From positions 114,795,794-114,859,793 of the forward strand of contig NC_055991.1 of the NCBI RefSeq assembly GCF_018446385.1: a DNA stretch of 64,000 nt, in the 5' to 3' direction. The position numbers and the translations under genes are program-made. Below are positions 12,529 through 22,850 of this stretch, piece by piece. The stretch comes from Zingiber officinale. Its lineage: Eukaryota; Streptophyta; Magnoliopsida; Zingiberales; Zingiberaceae. Numbering within the stretch: position 1 is the stretch's first letter; every line of letters starts with the position of its first letter. The notes below the pieces were generated by a model. The model ran no database searches. It was not told the DNA's origin and saw nothing but the letters and a program-made list of their open reading frames with translations.

Positions 12529-13335
12529 TGATCCGGCGGTAAGGACGGGGGACCCCTTTAAGGGGAGTCAATAACACGTAGAGGTCAAAAGTCAAGGGCA
12601 ATATGAGGTTCGGCCGATCGGGTAAGGATCGGGTCAACCGGCCGAACGGGTCAGAAGAGAATCAAAGACAACCCGGCGGGGAGTCTGGTTTCCGACGCTC
12701 CTGGTGAACAAGGTCGTCGGGCCGAGCGAGTGGCCCTCTCGGCTGAGGCCAAAAGCAGCAATGCTATGAAGGAACAGTCTCAGCCGAGCACACGACAGGG
12801 AATATCCCGAGCGGACCAGTACCTGCGTCCGGTCGGACGTGATGGGACTGTCGAGCGGCTGGGCGCTCGGCGTGGGGAGAGAAAAGACAAAAGGATAAAT
12901 GAACATCTTCTGACAACAAGCATGTTCGAAGACCAAGCCATGCACAGAGTCCTATGACAGAAGGTTCTACTATCCCATCAGAGAAGTGCTCGGACTGTAG
13001 CAGTATGGTGTCAGGCAAGCTCCTCTGGCAAGCCCATACTGAGGTATGGTAAGAGGACACGTATATGCCTCGGTATGTGTGCATAAGCCTCCTCACAGCT
13101 CTATATAAGGGGCCTCATACTTCGCCGGAGGTACGCGATCTCTGATATTAGAAACCACTTAATAGTTTCCTCTTGCCTGACTTGAGCGTCGGAGGGTCGT
13201 CGCCGGGAACCCCTTCCCGGCCCGACTTCTTTGCAGGTTCACCGGAGCTCCATACGGCTGGTCAGAGATCCACGACATCGATTCGGAGAGCGCCACGTGC
13301 CCAGCGTCCATCGATTCAGCGTTCGGACAGGATCA
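12529..13335 (+). repeat. Tat element 5' LTR (807 bp)
   Basis: Direct repeat of 29007-29800, nearly identical apart from scattered changes and short indels (for example a 15-bp stretch around 13020 absent from the 3' copy). A TATA-like GCTCTATATAAGGGGC lies near 13098, which places the transcription start shortly downstream. The primer-binding site TTGGCGCCGTCTGTGGG begins two bases after the LTR at 13337. Confidence 0.9.
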
Positions 13336-13406
13336 ATTGGCGCCGTCTGTGGGAATCTACCTGCATCCGGACGGAATAGATGGATGAAGCTGGATGACCG
13401 CACACC

Positions 13407-14543
13407 GTGATGCTCTCCCAGGAGGAACTCGACGCTCTAATCGAGACAAGAGCAGCTAATCTCGTGGAGCAACAGAAGCAGAAAGCGCAAGCCGAGCGAC
13501 CGGAGCAACAAGCGACGTCAGCATCAGGAGGCCGAGCGGAAGCACCGCCTGCCACGGTTCCGTTTCACCAGGCCCTATTCCGTACGCCTCCTGAAGTTAC
13601 AACAGTTAACCGGGATCGAGGATCTTCATCCGACGAGGCGCCCAAGCGAGACAACAGAAAAGGCAAGGCTCCCCGAACGGACGCCTCCCCCGAGCGGATT
13701 AACCGGCAGTTTTCAAAGGCCATCCTACGGGACCCTCTGCCAAAGCACTATGTGCCCCCGGCGATCGGTGAATACAACGGAACCACCGACCCGGACGATC
13801 ATCTAGGTAAGTTCGACAATACAGCTACACTACATCAATACACAGATGGAGTGAAATGCCGGGTGTTTCTTACCACCCTCTCGGGATCGACGCAACGATG
13901 GTTCTGGAGGCTGCCGGACGGATCTATCACCAGCTTTAAAGAGTTCCGCGTCACCTTTCTCCACCATTTCGCAAGCAGTCGGCGTTACCAGAAGACTAGT
14001 GTTAGTCTATTCGCCATCAAACAAGAGCCTAGGGAGTCACTTCGAGCTTACATCCAGCGATTCAACCAGGTGGACATGAATATTCCAACAGCCACCTCAG
14101 AAACAATGATGAATGCATTCACGCAAGGCCTCGTGGATGGTGATTTCTTCCGTTCACTTATTCGAAAGCCGCTCCGAGACTATGATCATATGTTGCACCG
14201 GGCCAATGAGTACATTAATGTAGAGGAAGGCCAGGCGGCCCGAAGAAAAGAAGTTTCTTCTGAGTGGCTAGCCCCTGCCGAGTGGAAGCTTGTCACTCGC
14301 CAGGAACCGCCCAGAGGACCGCGTGCCGAGGCAATCCGCTCTCACCACGCGAGGTCCCATACCGTCCAAGAGGTAGCTGCCAAGCGGCCCAAACCAAAGA
14401 AGAAGGTATGGACCTCTATGTTTTGTTCGTTCCACCGAACCGACACGCATAACACACGAGATTGCCGAAGCCTTCCCCTGATCGCCCACCCCGCTCCTCG
14501 GAGTAGCCATCATCGATCGCCATCATCCGACAGGCGACAGTGA
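13407..14543 (+). CDS. Tat element Gag (378 aa)
   Basis: Capsid/nucleocapsid protein of the Tat element. The N-terminal third is charged and coiled-coil-like (MMLSQEELDALIETRAANLV). The central Retrotrans_gag domain spans about residues 130-240, with DPDDHLGKFDNTATLHQY, FLTTLSGSTQRWFWRLP, FKEFRVTFLHHFASSRR and ESLRAYIQRFNQVD. A lineage-typical C-H-H-C finger, CSFHRTDTHNTRDC, sits near residues 343-356. The frame ends at a TGA (14541-14543). Downstream protease continues in exactly the same frame, so the ancestral product was probably one Gag-Pol polyprotein and this stop may be secondary. The start is the first ATG after the primer-binding site. Confidence 0.8.
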   Translation: MMLSQEELDALIETRAANLVEQQKQKAQAERPEQQATSASGGRAEAPPATVPFHQALFRTPPEVTTVNRDRGSSSDEAPKRDNRKGKAPRTDASPERINRQFSKAILRDPLPKHYVPPAIGEYNGTTDPDDHLGKFDNTATLHQYTDGVKCRVFLTTLSGSTQRWFWRLPDGSITSFKEFRVTFLHHFASSRRYQKTSVSLFAIKQEPRESLRAYIQRFNQVDMNIPTATSETMMNAFTQGLVDGDFFRSLIRKPLRDYDHMLHRANEYINVEEGQAARRKEVSSEWLAPAEWKLVTRQEPPRGPRAEAIRSHHARSHTVQEVAAKRPKPKKKVWTSMFCSFHRTDTHNTRDCRSLPLIAHPAPRSSHHRSPSSDRRQ

Positions 14544-14633
14544 CACTCTGAAGCCGATCGGCGGATCGGCGACAGGCGACAACGATAGTCTCCCGAGCGG
14601 CATCATCCTCAGAGGCACGAGGACAATCCCCGG

Positions 14634-17600
14634 ATGTCTAAGGAGCGGCCTAGGTCGTTCGCCCGGGAGGAAGAAAATAGAAGCAACACGTCCCGCGGCG
14701 AAATCAACATCATCGCTGGCAGGCCGACCGGAGGTGACTCCAATAGAGCAAGGAAGGCGAGTGTAAGGCAGCTCCAGATCCATGCGGTCGGCTGCAGTCA
14801 AGAACGGGCGAGCGGGCCCGAAATCAGCTTCGGGCCCAGGGACCTTGAGGGAGTCGAAGTTCCACATGACGACGCCCTCATTATCAAAGCGGTAATAGCT
14901 AATTATACTATTCACCGTATTTTCATTGATACGGGCAGTTCGGTCAACATCATATTCAAAAAGGCTTTCGACCAACTGCAAATCGATCGAGCCGAGTTGT
15001 TGCCCATGACAACCCCATTCTACGGGTTTACGGGCAATGAAGTTCTACTGGTCGGGCAAGTCCGACTGGCTATTTCAATGGGAGAAGAGCCGCTCAGAAG
15101 GACGCGGACCGCCAACTTCATCGTGGTCGACTCTCCCTCAACATACAATGTTATCCTGGGGCGACCAACGCTCAGTGAGTTCCGAGCGGTCGTCTCCACC
15201 TTCTACCAGAAAATCAAGTTCCCGGTTGAAGATAAAGTTGGAGAAGTGCGAGGAGACCAGCTGGCGGCTCGACGATGCTACATCAAAATGGTCCGAGCTG
15301 AAGCTAATTCCGCGCGGAAGACGCCACGGATCGAGGTGAACGCCATAACCGAAAAACCACCCTCTTTAGTCTATGAAGAAAAAGAGGAGGTGCAGATCCA
15401 CCCGACCCGATCGGAGGCTACCACATTCATTGCGGCCGATCTGGAGGCAAGTCAGAAAAAGGAGGTGATCAAATGTCTCCAGAGAAATTGCAACGTCTTC
15501 GTTTGGTCGACGCATGAGTTGCCGGGAATTTCGCCGAGTATAGCACAGCACGAGCTTCACGTCCGACCGGACGCTCGGCCGGTGAAGCAAAGGAAGAGGG
15601 ACTTCAGCGCCGAATAAAATGTCATCATCCGATTGGAGGTTGAGAAACTCCTGGAGGCCGACCATATAAGGGAGGTTCAGTTCCCGAGCTGGCTCGCAAA
15701 TGTGGTGCTCGTCTCCAAGCCGGGCAACAAGTGGAGGGTTTGCATCAATTTCAGGGATCTCAACAAAGCATGCCCGAAGGATTTCTACCCTCTACCCCGG
15801 ATTGATCAACTGGTGGACTCCACAACCGGGTGCGAGTTAATATGCATGCTAGACGCCTATCAGGGCTACCACCAGGTGCTGCTTGCCCGAGAAGATCAAG
15901 AAAAGGTTAGTTTCGTCACAGCCGACGGCACTTACTGCTACAATATAATGCCGTTCGGATTGAAGAACGCAGGAGCAACTTACCAGCGCTTGATGAACAA
16001 AGTATTCAAAGAGAAGATCAGACGCAATTTAGAAGTGTACGTGGATGATATTCTCATCAAGTCCGTCCGAGCGACTGATATTTTTGCGGACATGGAGGAG
16101 ACCTTCCGAACGCTGAGGAAGTATGGAGTCAAGCTGAATCCTCAGAAATGTCTGTTCGGAGCAAAAGGCGGGCGTTTCTTGGGCCATATAGTGACCGAGC
16201 GGGGCATAGAGGAAAATCCCAGCAAAGTAAAAGCATTGCAAGATATGCTGCCTCCGAGAAATCTAAGGGAAGTACAACGCCTAACCGATCGGATAACTGC
16301 GTTGTCAAGATTCATCTCCAAGACTGCCAACCGGAGCCTCCCTTTTTTCAAGATCCTGCGCAAAGCTACTAAGTTTCATTGGGACGAGGAATGTGACCGG
16401 GCGTTTGAGGAGCTGAAGACCTACCTGAATTCCTTGCCCGTGCTAGCTAAGTCAGCTGCAGGTGAGCCGCTTTGTATTTATTTATCTTCAACCGAGCGGG
16501 CAGTGGGCTCGGCATTAGTGAGGACGAGCGGTGAAGAACAACCCGTGTACTTCTTGATCCATATTCTAAAAGACGCTGAATCTCGCTACACTGGACTCGA
16601 GAAGCTGGCTTTTGCTTTGGTCCTCGCTGCTCGGAGACTTCGTCCTTATTTCCTAGCACATACAATCATCGTCCGGACAAATAGCCCAATGGGAAGAGTG
16701 CTGCTGAACCCAGAAGCGCCCGGACGGCTCATCAAATGGACAACGAAATTAAGCGAATTTGACATTCAGTATCAACCCCGATCGGCGATAAAGGCGTAGT
16801 CCTTAGCAGATTTTGTTACCGAAGTGCAAAATCCCGAGCCCGAAGCTCTGTGGAAAATATTTGTGGATGGATCGTCTACTCGGCTCGAGAGCGGGATTGG
16901 TGTGCTATTACTTTCTCCCCAAGAAGAACGGATGCACCTATCCGTTCGGCTAGACTACAAAGCCACCAATAATGAAGCGGAGTATGAGGCCCTCATAGCC
17001 GGCTAGCAAGCAGCTCGGCATGTGGGAGCCGGTCGGGTAACAATCCATTCAGACTCTCAGCTGGCCGCTCAACAGCTCTCAGACACTTTTGAGATTAACA
17101 ACGCTCGGCTCAAGCTCTACGCTGAGGCCTTCAAAAAGCTCAAGACCCACTTCAGAGAAGTTATTATCCAGAAAATACCCCGAGCAGAGAACCAGGCGGC
17201 AGATGAGTTAGCCAAGCTCGCAAGTTCAATATCACCAGTCGTTATCCAGCAGCCAATTGAACAAGTATCCTTGGTGGCGCACATCGACCGGATGGAAAGC
17301 CTCGCATTCCCGAGCGATTGGAGGATAGCCATCATGGAGTTTCTTCGCTCGGGTGCTACACCTTCCGATCGGAAGGAAGCCCGGCTATTGAGGAGGAGAG
17401 CCGGTCGGTTCACACTCGTTGGAGACCAACTTTCAAGAAGGCTTTCTCCCGCCCACTTTTAAAGTGTTTGAGCTCGGAAGACGCGGAGTACATCCTCCAG
17501 GAAGTGCACCAAGGATCGTGCGGAGGGCATCCGGGCAGACGATCGCTGGCCAGGAAGATCCTGCTGGCCGGATATTTCTGGCCAACACTGCAAGTTGACG

Positions 17601-18544
17601 CCGCTCGGACCATCGCATCGTGCCTCTCCTGCCAGAAGTACCACAACGTCTCCCACCGACCGATGGAGGAGATGAAAGCATCTACTGTCTCTTGCCCGTT
17701 CGATCAGTGGGGAATGGATATCGTGGGTCCGTTCCCTATGGCGACCGGTCAGCGGAAGTTTCTTCTAGTGGCGGTCGACTACTTTTCCAAATGGGTGGAA
17801 GCCGAGCCACTGGCCAAGATCACCGAGCAGATGGTCAAAAGGTTTATCTTGCAGCATATAATCTGTCGGTTCGGCATTCCTCGCCGGCTCATATCTGATA
17901 ACGGATGACAGTTCGCCGGGAAGCAGTTCAAAGAATGGTGCAAAAGTTATGGCATCGAACAACATTTTACTTCCGTGGCGTATCCCCAGAGCAATGGTCA
18001 AGCTGAAGTAGCCAACTGGGAGATTCTTCGCATTCTTCGGACTCGACTCGACCATATGGGAGGAAGCTGGGTGGACGAGCTGCCGGGTGTTCTATGGGCT
18101 ATCCGCACGGCCCCAAAGGAGGGAACGGGCGTCACGCCATTCCATTTGGTGTACGGCGGTGAAGCAGTTATCCCAGTTGAAGTCGGTATAGAGTCCGTCC
18201 GGATCCAGAACTATGATGATGACAACGCCGAGCGGAGGAACATGGAGCTGGACTTGATCGACGAAGAGCGAGCCAAGGCGTCTGTCCGACTGATGACGTA
18301 CCGGCAGAGAATGAAGCAGAACTACAACCGGCGAGTGATCCCTAGAGCGTTCCAGGTCAGCGACCTAGTGTGGAAGAAAGTAAAGCCGGTCGGGGACGTT
18401 GGCAAGCTGGAGGCTCCTTGGGCGGGCCCCTTCAAAGTCATCGAAAAGCTCCGCTCGGGTGCCTATTATCTGGAGGATGAAGACGGACGGCAACTGGATC
18501 GACCATGGAGCACGAACCACCTCCAACCTTATTGGGCGGGGTGA
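14634..18544 (+). pseudogene. Tat element Pol: protease, RT, dual RNase H, integrase (broken)
   Basis: One frame runs on from gag. Protease (FIDTGSSVNIIF, near 14930) leads to RT with WRVCINFRDLNKACPKD, the catalytic YVDD at 16038-16049 and FLGHIVTERGIE. A gypsy-type RNase H is followed by a second, archaeal-type RNase H (FVDGSSTRLESGIGV, NNEAEYEALIAG, HSDSQLA), the hallmark of Tat elements. Integrase follows with HQGSCGGHPG, CLSCQK and the triad GMDIVGPF, ISDNG and NGQAEVANWE. Breaks are TAA at 15615-15617, TAG at 16797-16799, TAG at 17004-17006, a frameshift between about 17400 and 17462, and TGA at 17906-17908. The catalytic residues are still present but the protein cannot be made in one piece. 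Confidence 0.9.
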
Positions 18545-18655
18545 AAGGTACGCCAATGTAATGTATTCTGTATACTTTTCGTTCGGCTGTATACTTGAAA
18601 TGCAGGAGTAAAAAATCAGAAAATTAGCGCAAGTATAAGGCATCGTCAGCCGAAT

Positions 18656-18980
18656 CGGAAGACCGTCGAGCTCCGACGTTAAAAATCGAGAGTCGTGCCA
18701 GCGGCTATAAACCCTCCGGCCGGAAGACCGTCAAGCTCCGACGTTAAAAATCGAGAGTCGCGCCGGCGACTATAAACCCTCCGGCCGGAAGACCGTCGAG
18801 CTCCGACGTTAAAAATCGAGAGTCGCGTCGGCGACTATAAACCCTCCGGCCGGAAGACCGTCGAGCTCCGACGTTAAAAATTGAGAGTCGCGCCGGTGAC
18901 TATAAACCCTCCGGCCGGAAGTCCGTCGAGCTCCGACGTTAAAAATCGAGAGTCGCGCCGGCGACTATAAACCCTCCGGC
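18656..18980 (+). repeat. Five tandem copies of a 65-bp unit in the Tat element
   Basis: Copies begin at 18656, 18721, 18786, 18851 and 18916, exactly 65 bp apart, and differ by only a few bases. Each reads CGGAAGACCGTCGAGCTCCG, then ACGTTAAAAATCGAGAGTCG, then a GCGCCGGCGACTATAAACCCTCCGGC-like end. They lie between the integrase stop and the end of the antisense ORF. There are no unique spacers, so this is a minisatellite and not a CRISPR-like array. Confidence 0.95.
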
Positions 18981-19242
18981 CGGATCGAAAGACGTTTGAA
19001 GATACGCGGCGAGGGAAAGTAGTGAAGGCGAATGTCACCTACGCCCGCTCGGGAGGCCTTGTTGGCCAAGTTGTGTGTCATAGGCTCCGATCAATCACCC
19101 ACAAGCATGCAAAGTAAAGTAAAAACGAAGACGCACAACGCAGATAAATTTTTCATGGAAAACAAAGGAATTAAGGCCGAGCGGCCGAATTACAAAAAGG
19201 GATAGTTTTTGGCCGAGTGGCCGAATTACATATAAACTTCTA

Positions 19243-20037
19243 TTCTAGATAATCGTAAAGATCCTTCGGGATGGTGCTGAGGAGCGTCGCCTGGTCTTGA
19301 GCTGGGATGGTGGCGGAATCGGAAAGTTGCCCTTTGGACTTCAGGTAGTTTGTCGTGGCAGCCATGGCAAGTTCAAAGGCAGTGTACATCCGTTCATAAA
19401 CTTTCTCCGAAAATTCGGCCGAACGGATGTAATTCTGCCTCAAGGCGGCAACCCGGCCTGGCTCGGCCTCCTGATATTCTTTGAGGGCCGCTCGGGAAGC
19501 ATCGGCAGTTGCCTGGTGTTCTTGTAAAGCAGTCTCTAGTTTCGTCACCTCATCCGAATGGGCCACCTTCTCGTCGGCCAGCTGGTCCATCAGCTCTTTA
19601 ACCTTTTGCTCCAGGCCCCGAGCCTCGACGTTCTTTTTCTCCAGATCGGAGATAGCAGTGTTTTTCCGAGTGGTGGCTAGGCTTATTTTTTGGTCGAGCG
19701 TCTTGACCTGTCGATTGAGCTCGGCCAAAGTGTGGGCCTGATCGGCCGTCTTCTTCTGCTCAGCTGCCAACAAGTCTTCGGCCTTCTTGAGCTCTTTCTG
19801 CAGCTCAGCATATGATGGACCCTGGGAAGGTGAGCCGCCGGAACTCCTTAATCTTTTTAGCTCCTCGTCCACCATCGCCAGACGATTGGAGACAGCGATC
19901 TCCTCTACCCATCTCTGCAATTAACAAAATCATTAGTAGCCGATCGGAAAGAGCGCATAAAGGACTTGAGAAAACACGCTTACCCCAGTAGCCTGTTGCA
20001 TATGGATGTTGGCCAGATTGCCGAGAGGGATCAACGC
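19243..20037 (-). pseudogene. Tat antisense ORF, 3' part, with a 69-bp intron (coiled-coil protein)
   Basis: The downstream half of the antisense ORF carried by Tat-lineage elements. Reading downward from 20037, the codons ALIPLGNLANIHMQQATG end at a GTAAGC donor (19983-19982). The intron ends TTGCAG (AG at 19916-19915) and the frame continues RWVEEIAVSNRLAMVDEEL to a stop near 19240. Exon phases join without a shift. The product is a long coiled coil (about 19900-19450) ending LLSTIPKDLYDYLE. Its upstream half is at 27884-28338, beyond the inserted chromovirus. It is not a host gene: it lies inside the LTRs. Function in the element is unknown. Confidence 0.75.
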
Positions 20038-22850
20038 TGTAAAATACCGAAAATAGGCGATTATGAATAAGGAAATTTTCCGGAATTTTTGGACATTTTT
20101 CGGAAATTTTTCGGAGCTCGTATGGACGAGTTAACGGGGATAAAAACGGGGTCCGGAAAAAGCCTGTTTAGGCTACCCTGTTTTAATAAGGAAAAGTTTT
20201 AATTTCTTTTTCCTTTTTCCTTTTTCTTTTTATTGTTTTTCGCCGTCCCGTTTTCTTTCTCCCTCGCGCACCCGAGTTCTTCCCCAACTCCCCCGACGCC
20301 GTTTCCTCTGCTTCTTCTCCCCGAAACCGCTCGCGCCTTTCCTTGCCCTAACCTCCTCTGCGCCGATACCAGCCGCCTCCTCCTCTTCTCCGAGGCCGAA
20401 GCCTTTTTCCCTCTGCCCCTTTCCAGCGCCGCCGACCCGAGTAGCACCGCCGCAAACCGTGCCCTAGCCGCCGGCGACGTATGGAGCAGCGCCGATAGCC
20501 AGTGCCCTAGCCTCAGCCCGGGACACCCGACTCCAGCGACGCCACTTCCTTGCCTTTGCTGCCGGTGACGAGAGCCACCACCGACCCCCTGTCGCCCTAG
20601 CCGTGGAGATACCGAGCACTGGCCGATCGCCTCTGCCCTAGCCACCTCGCGCCGCCACCACTGCCGACGCCGACCCTCTCCTTGCTGCCACTCTAGGTCA
20701 CGGATTGGTGGGGTTTTTGTGCTTTGAGGGGTGTTTCTAATTTCTGGCAGCAACCCTTCCTGTCGCATTTTGATATCCAGCAGTGATCTCAACCGTGAAG
20801 TGAAGTTTTATGCTATGGGTTTGCAGTCAAGGATGCAATTGTGATCGTGAGGTGCATTAGAACTTGCTGTGGGGTTGTGCTGTGGTTGGACAGCCACTCC
20901 TTCGGTATCTACTGGCTTCTGCAACGGGTGTCAACCTAGGTAAGATGTAGGAAAATGGATTGTCCTTGTTGTAGCTTGGTTGGAAAATTCTATATGTTTA
21001 AGAATATGGATTAATTACTGTTTTGGTTTGTTCGTTTTGTTCCAGCAGCAATTTATCTGTGCTGGCTGTAAACAATCCTAATTGGGCAACAACTTTATGA
21101 CTTCCAGCAGCGGTTGATTTGAGGTAAGGATTATGGTTTTGATCTTTGGGTTAGATTATTGCTAGTTGTGTTAGCAATAATTATTGATTTAGGTTTATAA
21201 GTTGTATAACGGTGTAGTTGGGGTTAATGAAACTAACCCTAACTGGTCAGTGGATTAGAAATTAGTTTAGCTATTTGTTTATAATTAAATTAGCTAAACT
21301 GTGCGATTTAACACAGGACTTTGACGCGAGACGAGTATCACGGAGTCAGATTTGGATCACTTTATTGGAGGCGGGTACTTTGACTTATGTCTTTTGATAT
21401 GCATGATAATATGTTTAACATATAACAGTAATTGTGTTACCTGTTTATTTCGGTTGGTCACTACATGATTAGTACATGTTGTTTGTTTATTTATTCTGCA
21501 CTGCATATTATCTACCTGATCACATATGCCTTAGGTAGTGACCTAACCACATGCTCTGTTATATTCTGGATCTAGGGTTTATTTGATACCCTCTTCGATT
21601 TGTGTACCTTCTATTTGATACGTCTTCTTGTGGTACACACTTTGTATCTATTTATATGGATCATGCCATGTTATTCATGAGATTGCCATGTTTAGTATCA
21701 TGCATCATGATTGCATGCTGTGCGATTGTCGGCTCTACTTTGGTTGAGCTCATCGCCAGTTACATGTACCGCACATCACCCATGGATTTGTATATATGGC
21801 TGGTGTGTGGCGGTTCTGCTGTTTGGCTCCGTTGGTCTGCTCATGTTGGCATTTAGGGTGGTAGCCGGCAGATGGTGGACTTTGTTTGGCTCGCTGGTCG
21901 AGACTCAGTGGTAGCCAGAGATATCCTCCCGTCATCGTGTACCGGAGATGAGAGCATTGAGCTCCCCATTTATGATTTGGGGTCACAGGACAGAGTACTC
22001 GACAAGATCCCGCTTACTCACATTGCATAGAGCATTGATTTGTGAGTATGGGGTTGATATATGCATTTATTGCATTTTATTTGCTTGTGATTGCCGCACT
22101 TATATGTCGCATTTGTTTGGATGCATTGATTGACATGCATACGTGATTATGACTCACTCCCGACGACTGCTACCTTTATACTTTGATCCGGTCAGTACAG
22201 TTATCTTCGATTTCATTTCATTGCATTTATCCTCCTCATATTCGGAGACTGTACGCATGATTAGTGTTGTCTGTTATTTGTTTTATTATGCATATCAGTT
22301 GTACTGCTGAGTGTTGGACTCACCCCGCCTCCATTGTTGATATGTTGAGGCTGTCCGGAGCAGTTCCAGTCGCTGGCCCCCCATCTGCACGTAGAGCTAG
22401 TTCTCTACTAGGTTGATTATTTGCTTTATTTTGGTTTTCCTTCCATCAGACTATGTTTTAGTCTTGTTTTGGATTTCATTTATGGATATTGTACGGATTG
22501 TTACCGTTTGATGGACTTTTGGATGGTTTGGTTTTTATTCTACTATGTGCCTGCCTGGACGGCAGAAGAGGTGAGTTTCGTTGGATTTGAGTTTTACGAG
22601 ATTAGTGGAGTAGGGTGGATTTCGAGTCAGAGTCCTATTGTTATTGATTACTATTTTTTTAACTGCGTGGTTGTGACAGCCAGAGGCTGAATATCTTTGT
22701 AAACTGCGTGGTGTCTGTTTTTATTTTTGTTATCATTCCAGCCGCCTGTGGCTGATGTATATGTGTTATGTAGAAAGTTTCATATTGTCCGCCGTACAGG
22801 GGAGATGCTGCCGAAATTTCTTCGGACAGAGACTCCTCTGGGGCGTGACA
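20038..22850 (+). repeat. Chromovirus 5' LTR (2.8 kb)
   Basis: Begins TGTAAAATACCGAAAATAGG and ends GGGGCGTGACA. The first 133 bases recur at 27751-27883. It contains a GC-rich CT-heavy block (about 20230-20720) whose open frames on both strands look like compositional artefacts, and AT-rich sequence with GGGTTAATGAAACTAACCCT-like text. Length and structure fit the large LTRs of the Tekay/Del clade. Confidence 0.8.

Noticed and set aside
12634..13379. Frames of 60-110 codons repeated again at 29112-29817
   Set aside because: They occur in both Tat LTRs and merely reflect non-coding LTR sequence.
18656..18980. CRISPR-like repeat array
   Set aside because: Repeats are directly adjacent 65-bp units without unique spacers, in a plant retroelement.
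19243..19920. Coiled-coil ORF considered as a host gene
   Set aside because: Located between the Tat LTRs and continuous (through an intron) with the retroelement's antisense ORF.
20199..20792. Long GC-rich open frame (about 197 codons, minus) and plus-strand counterpart
   Set aside because: Lies inside the chromovirus LTR. Low-complexity Arg/Gly/Ser composition on one strand and Pro/Ser on the other, with no domain; open because the segment is GC-rich.
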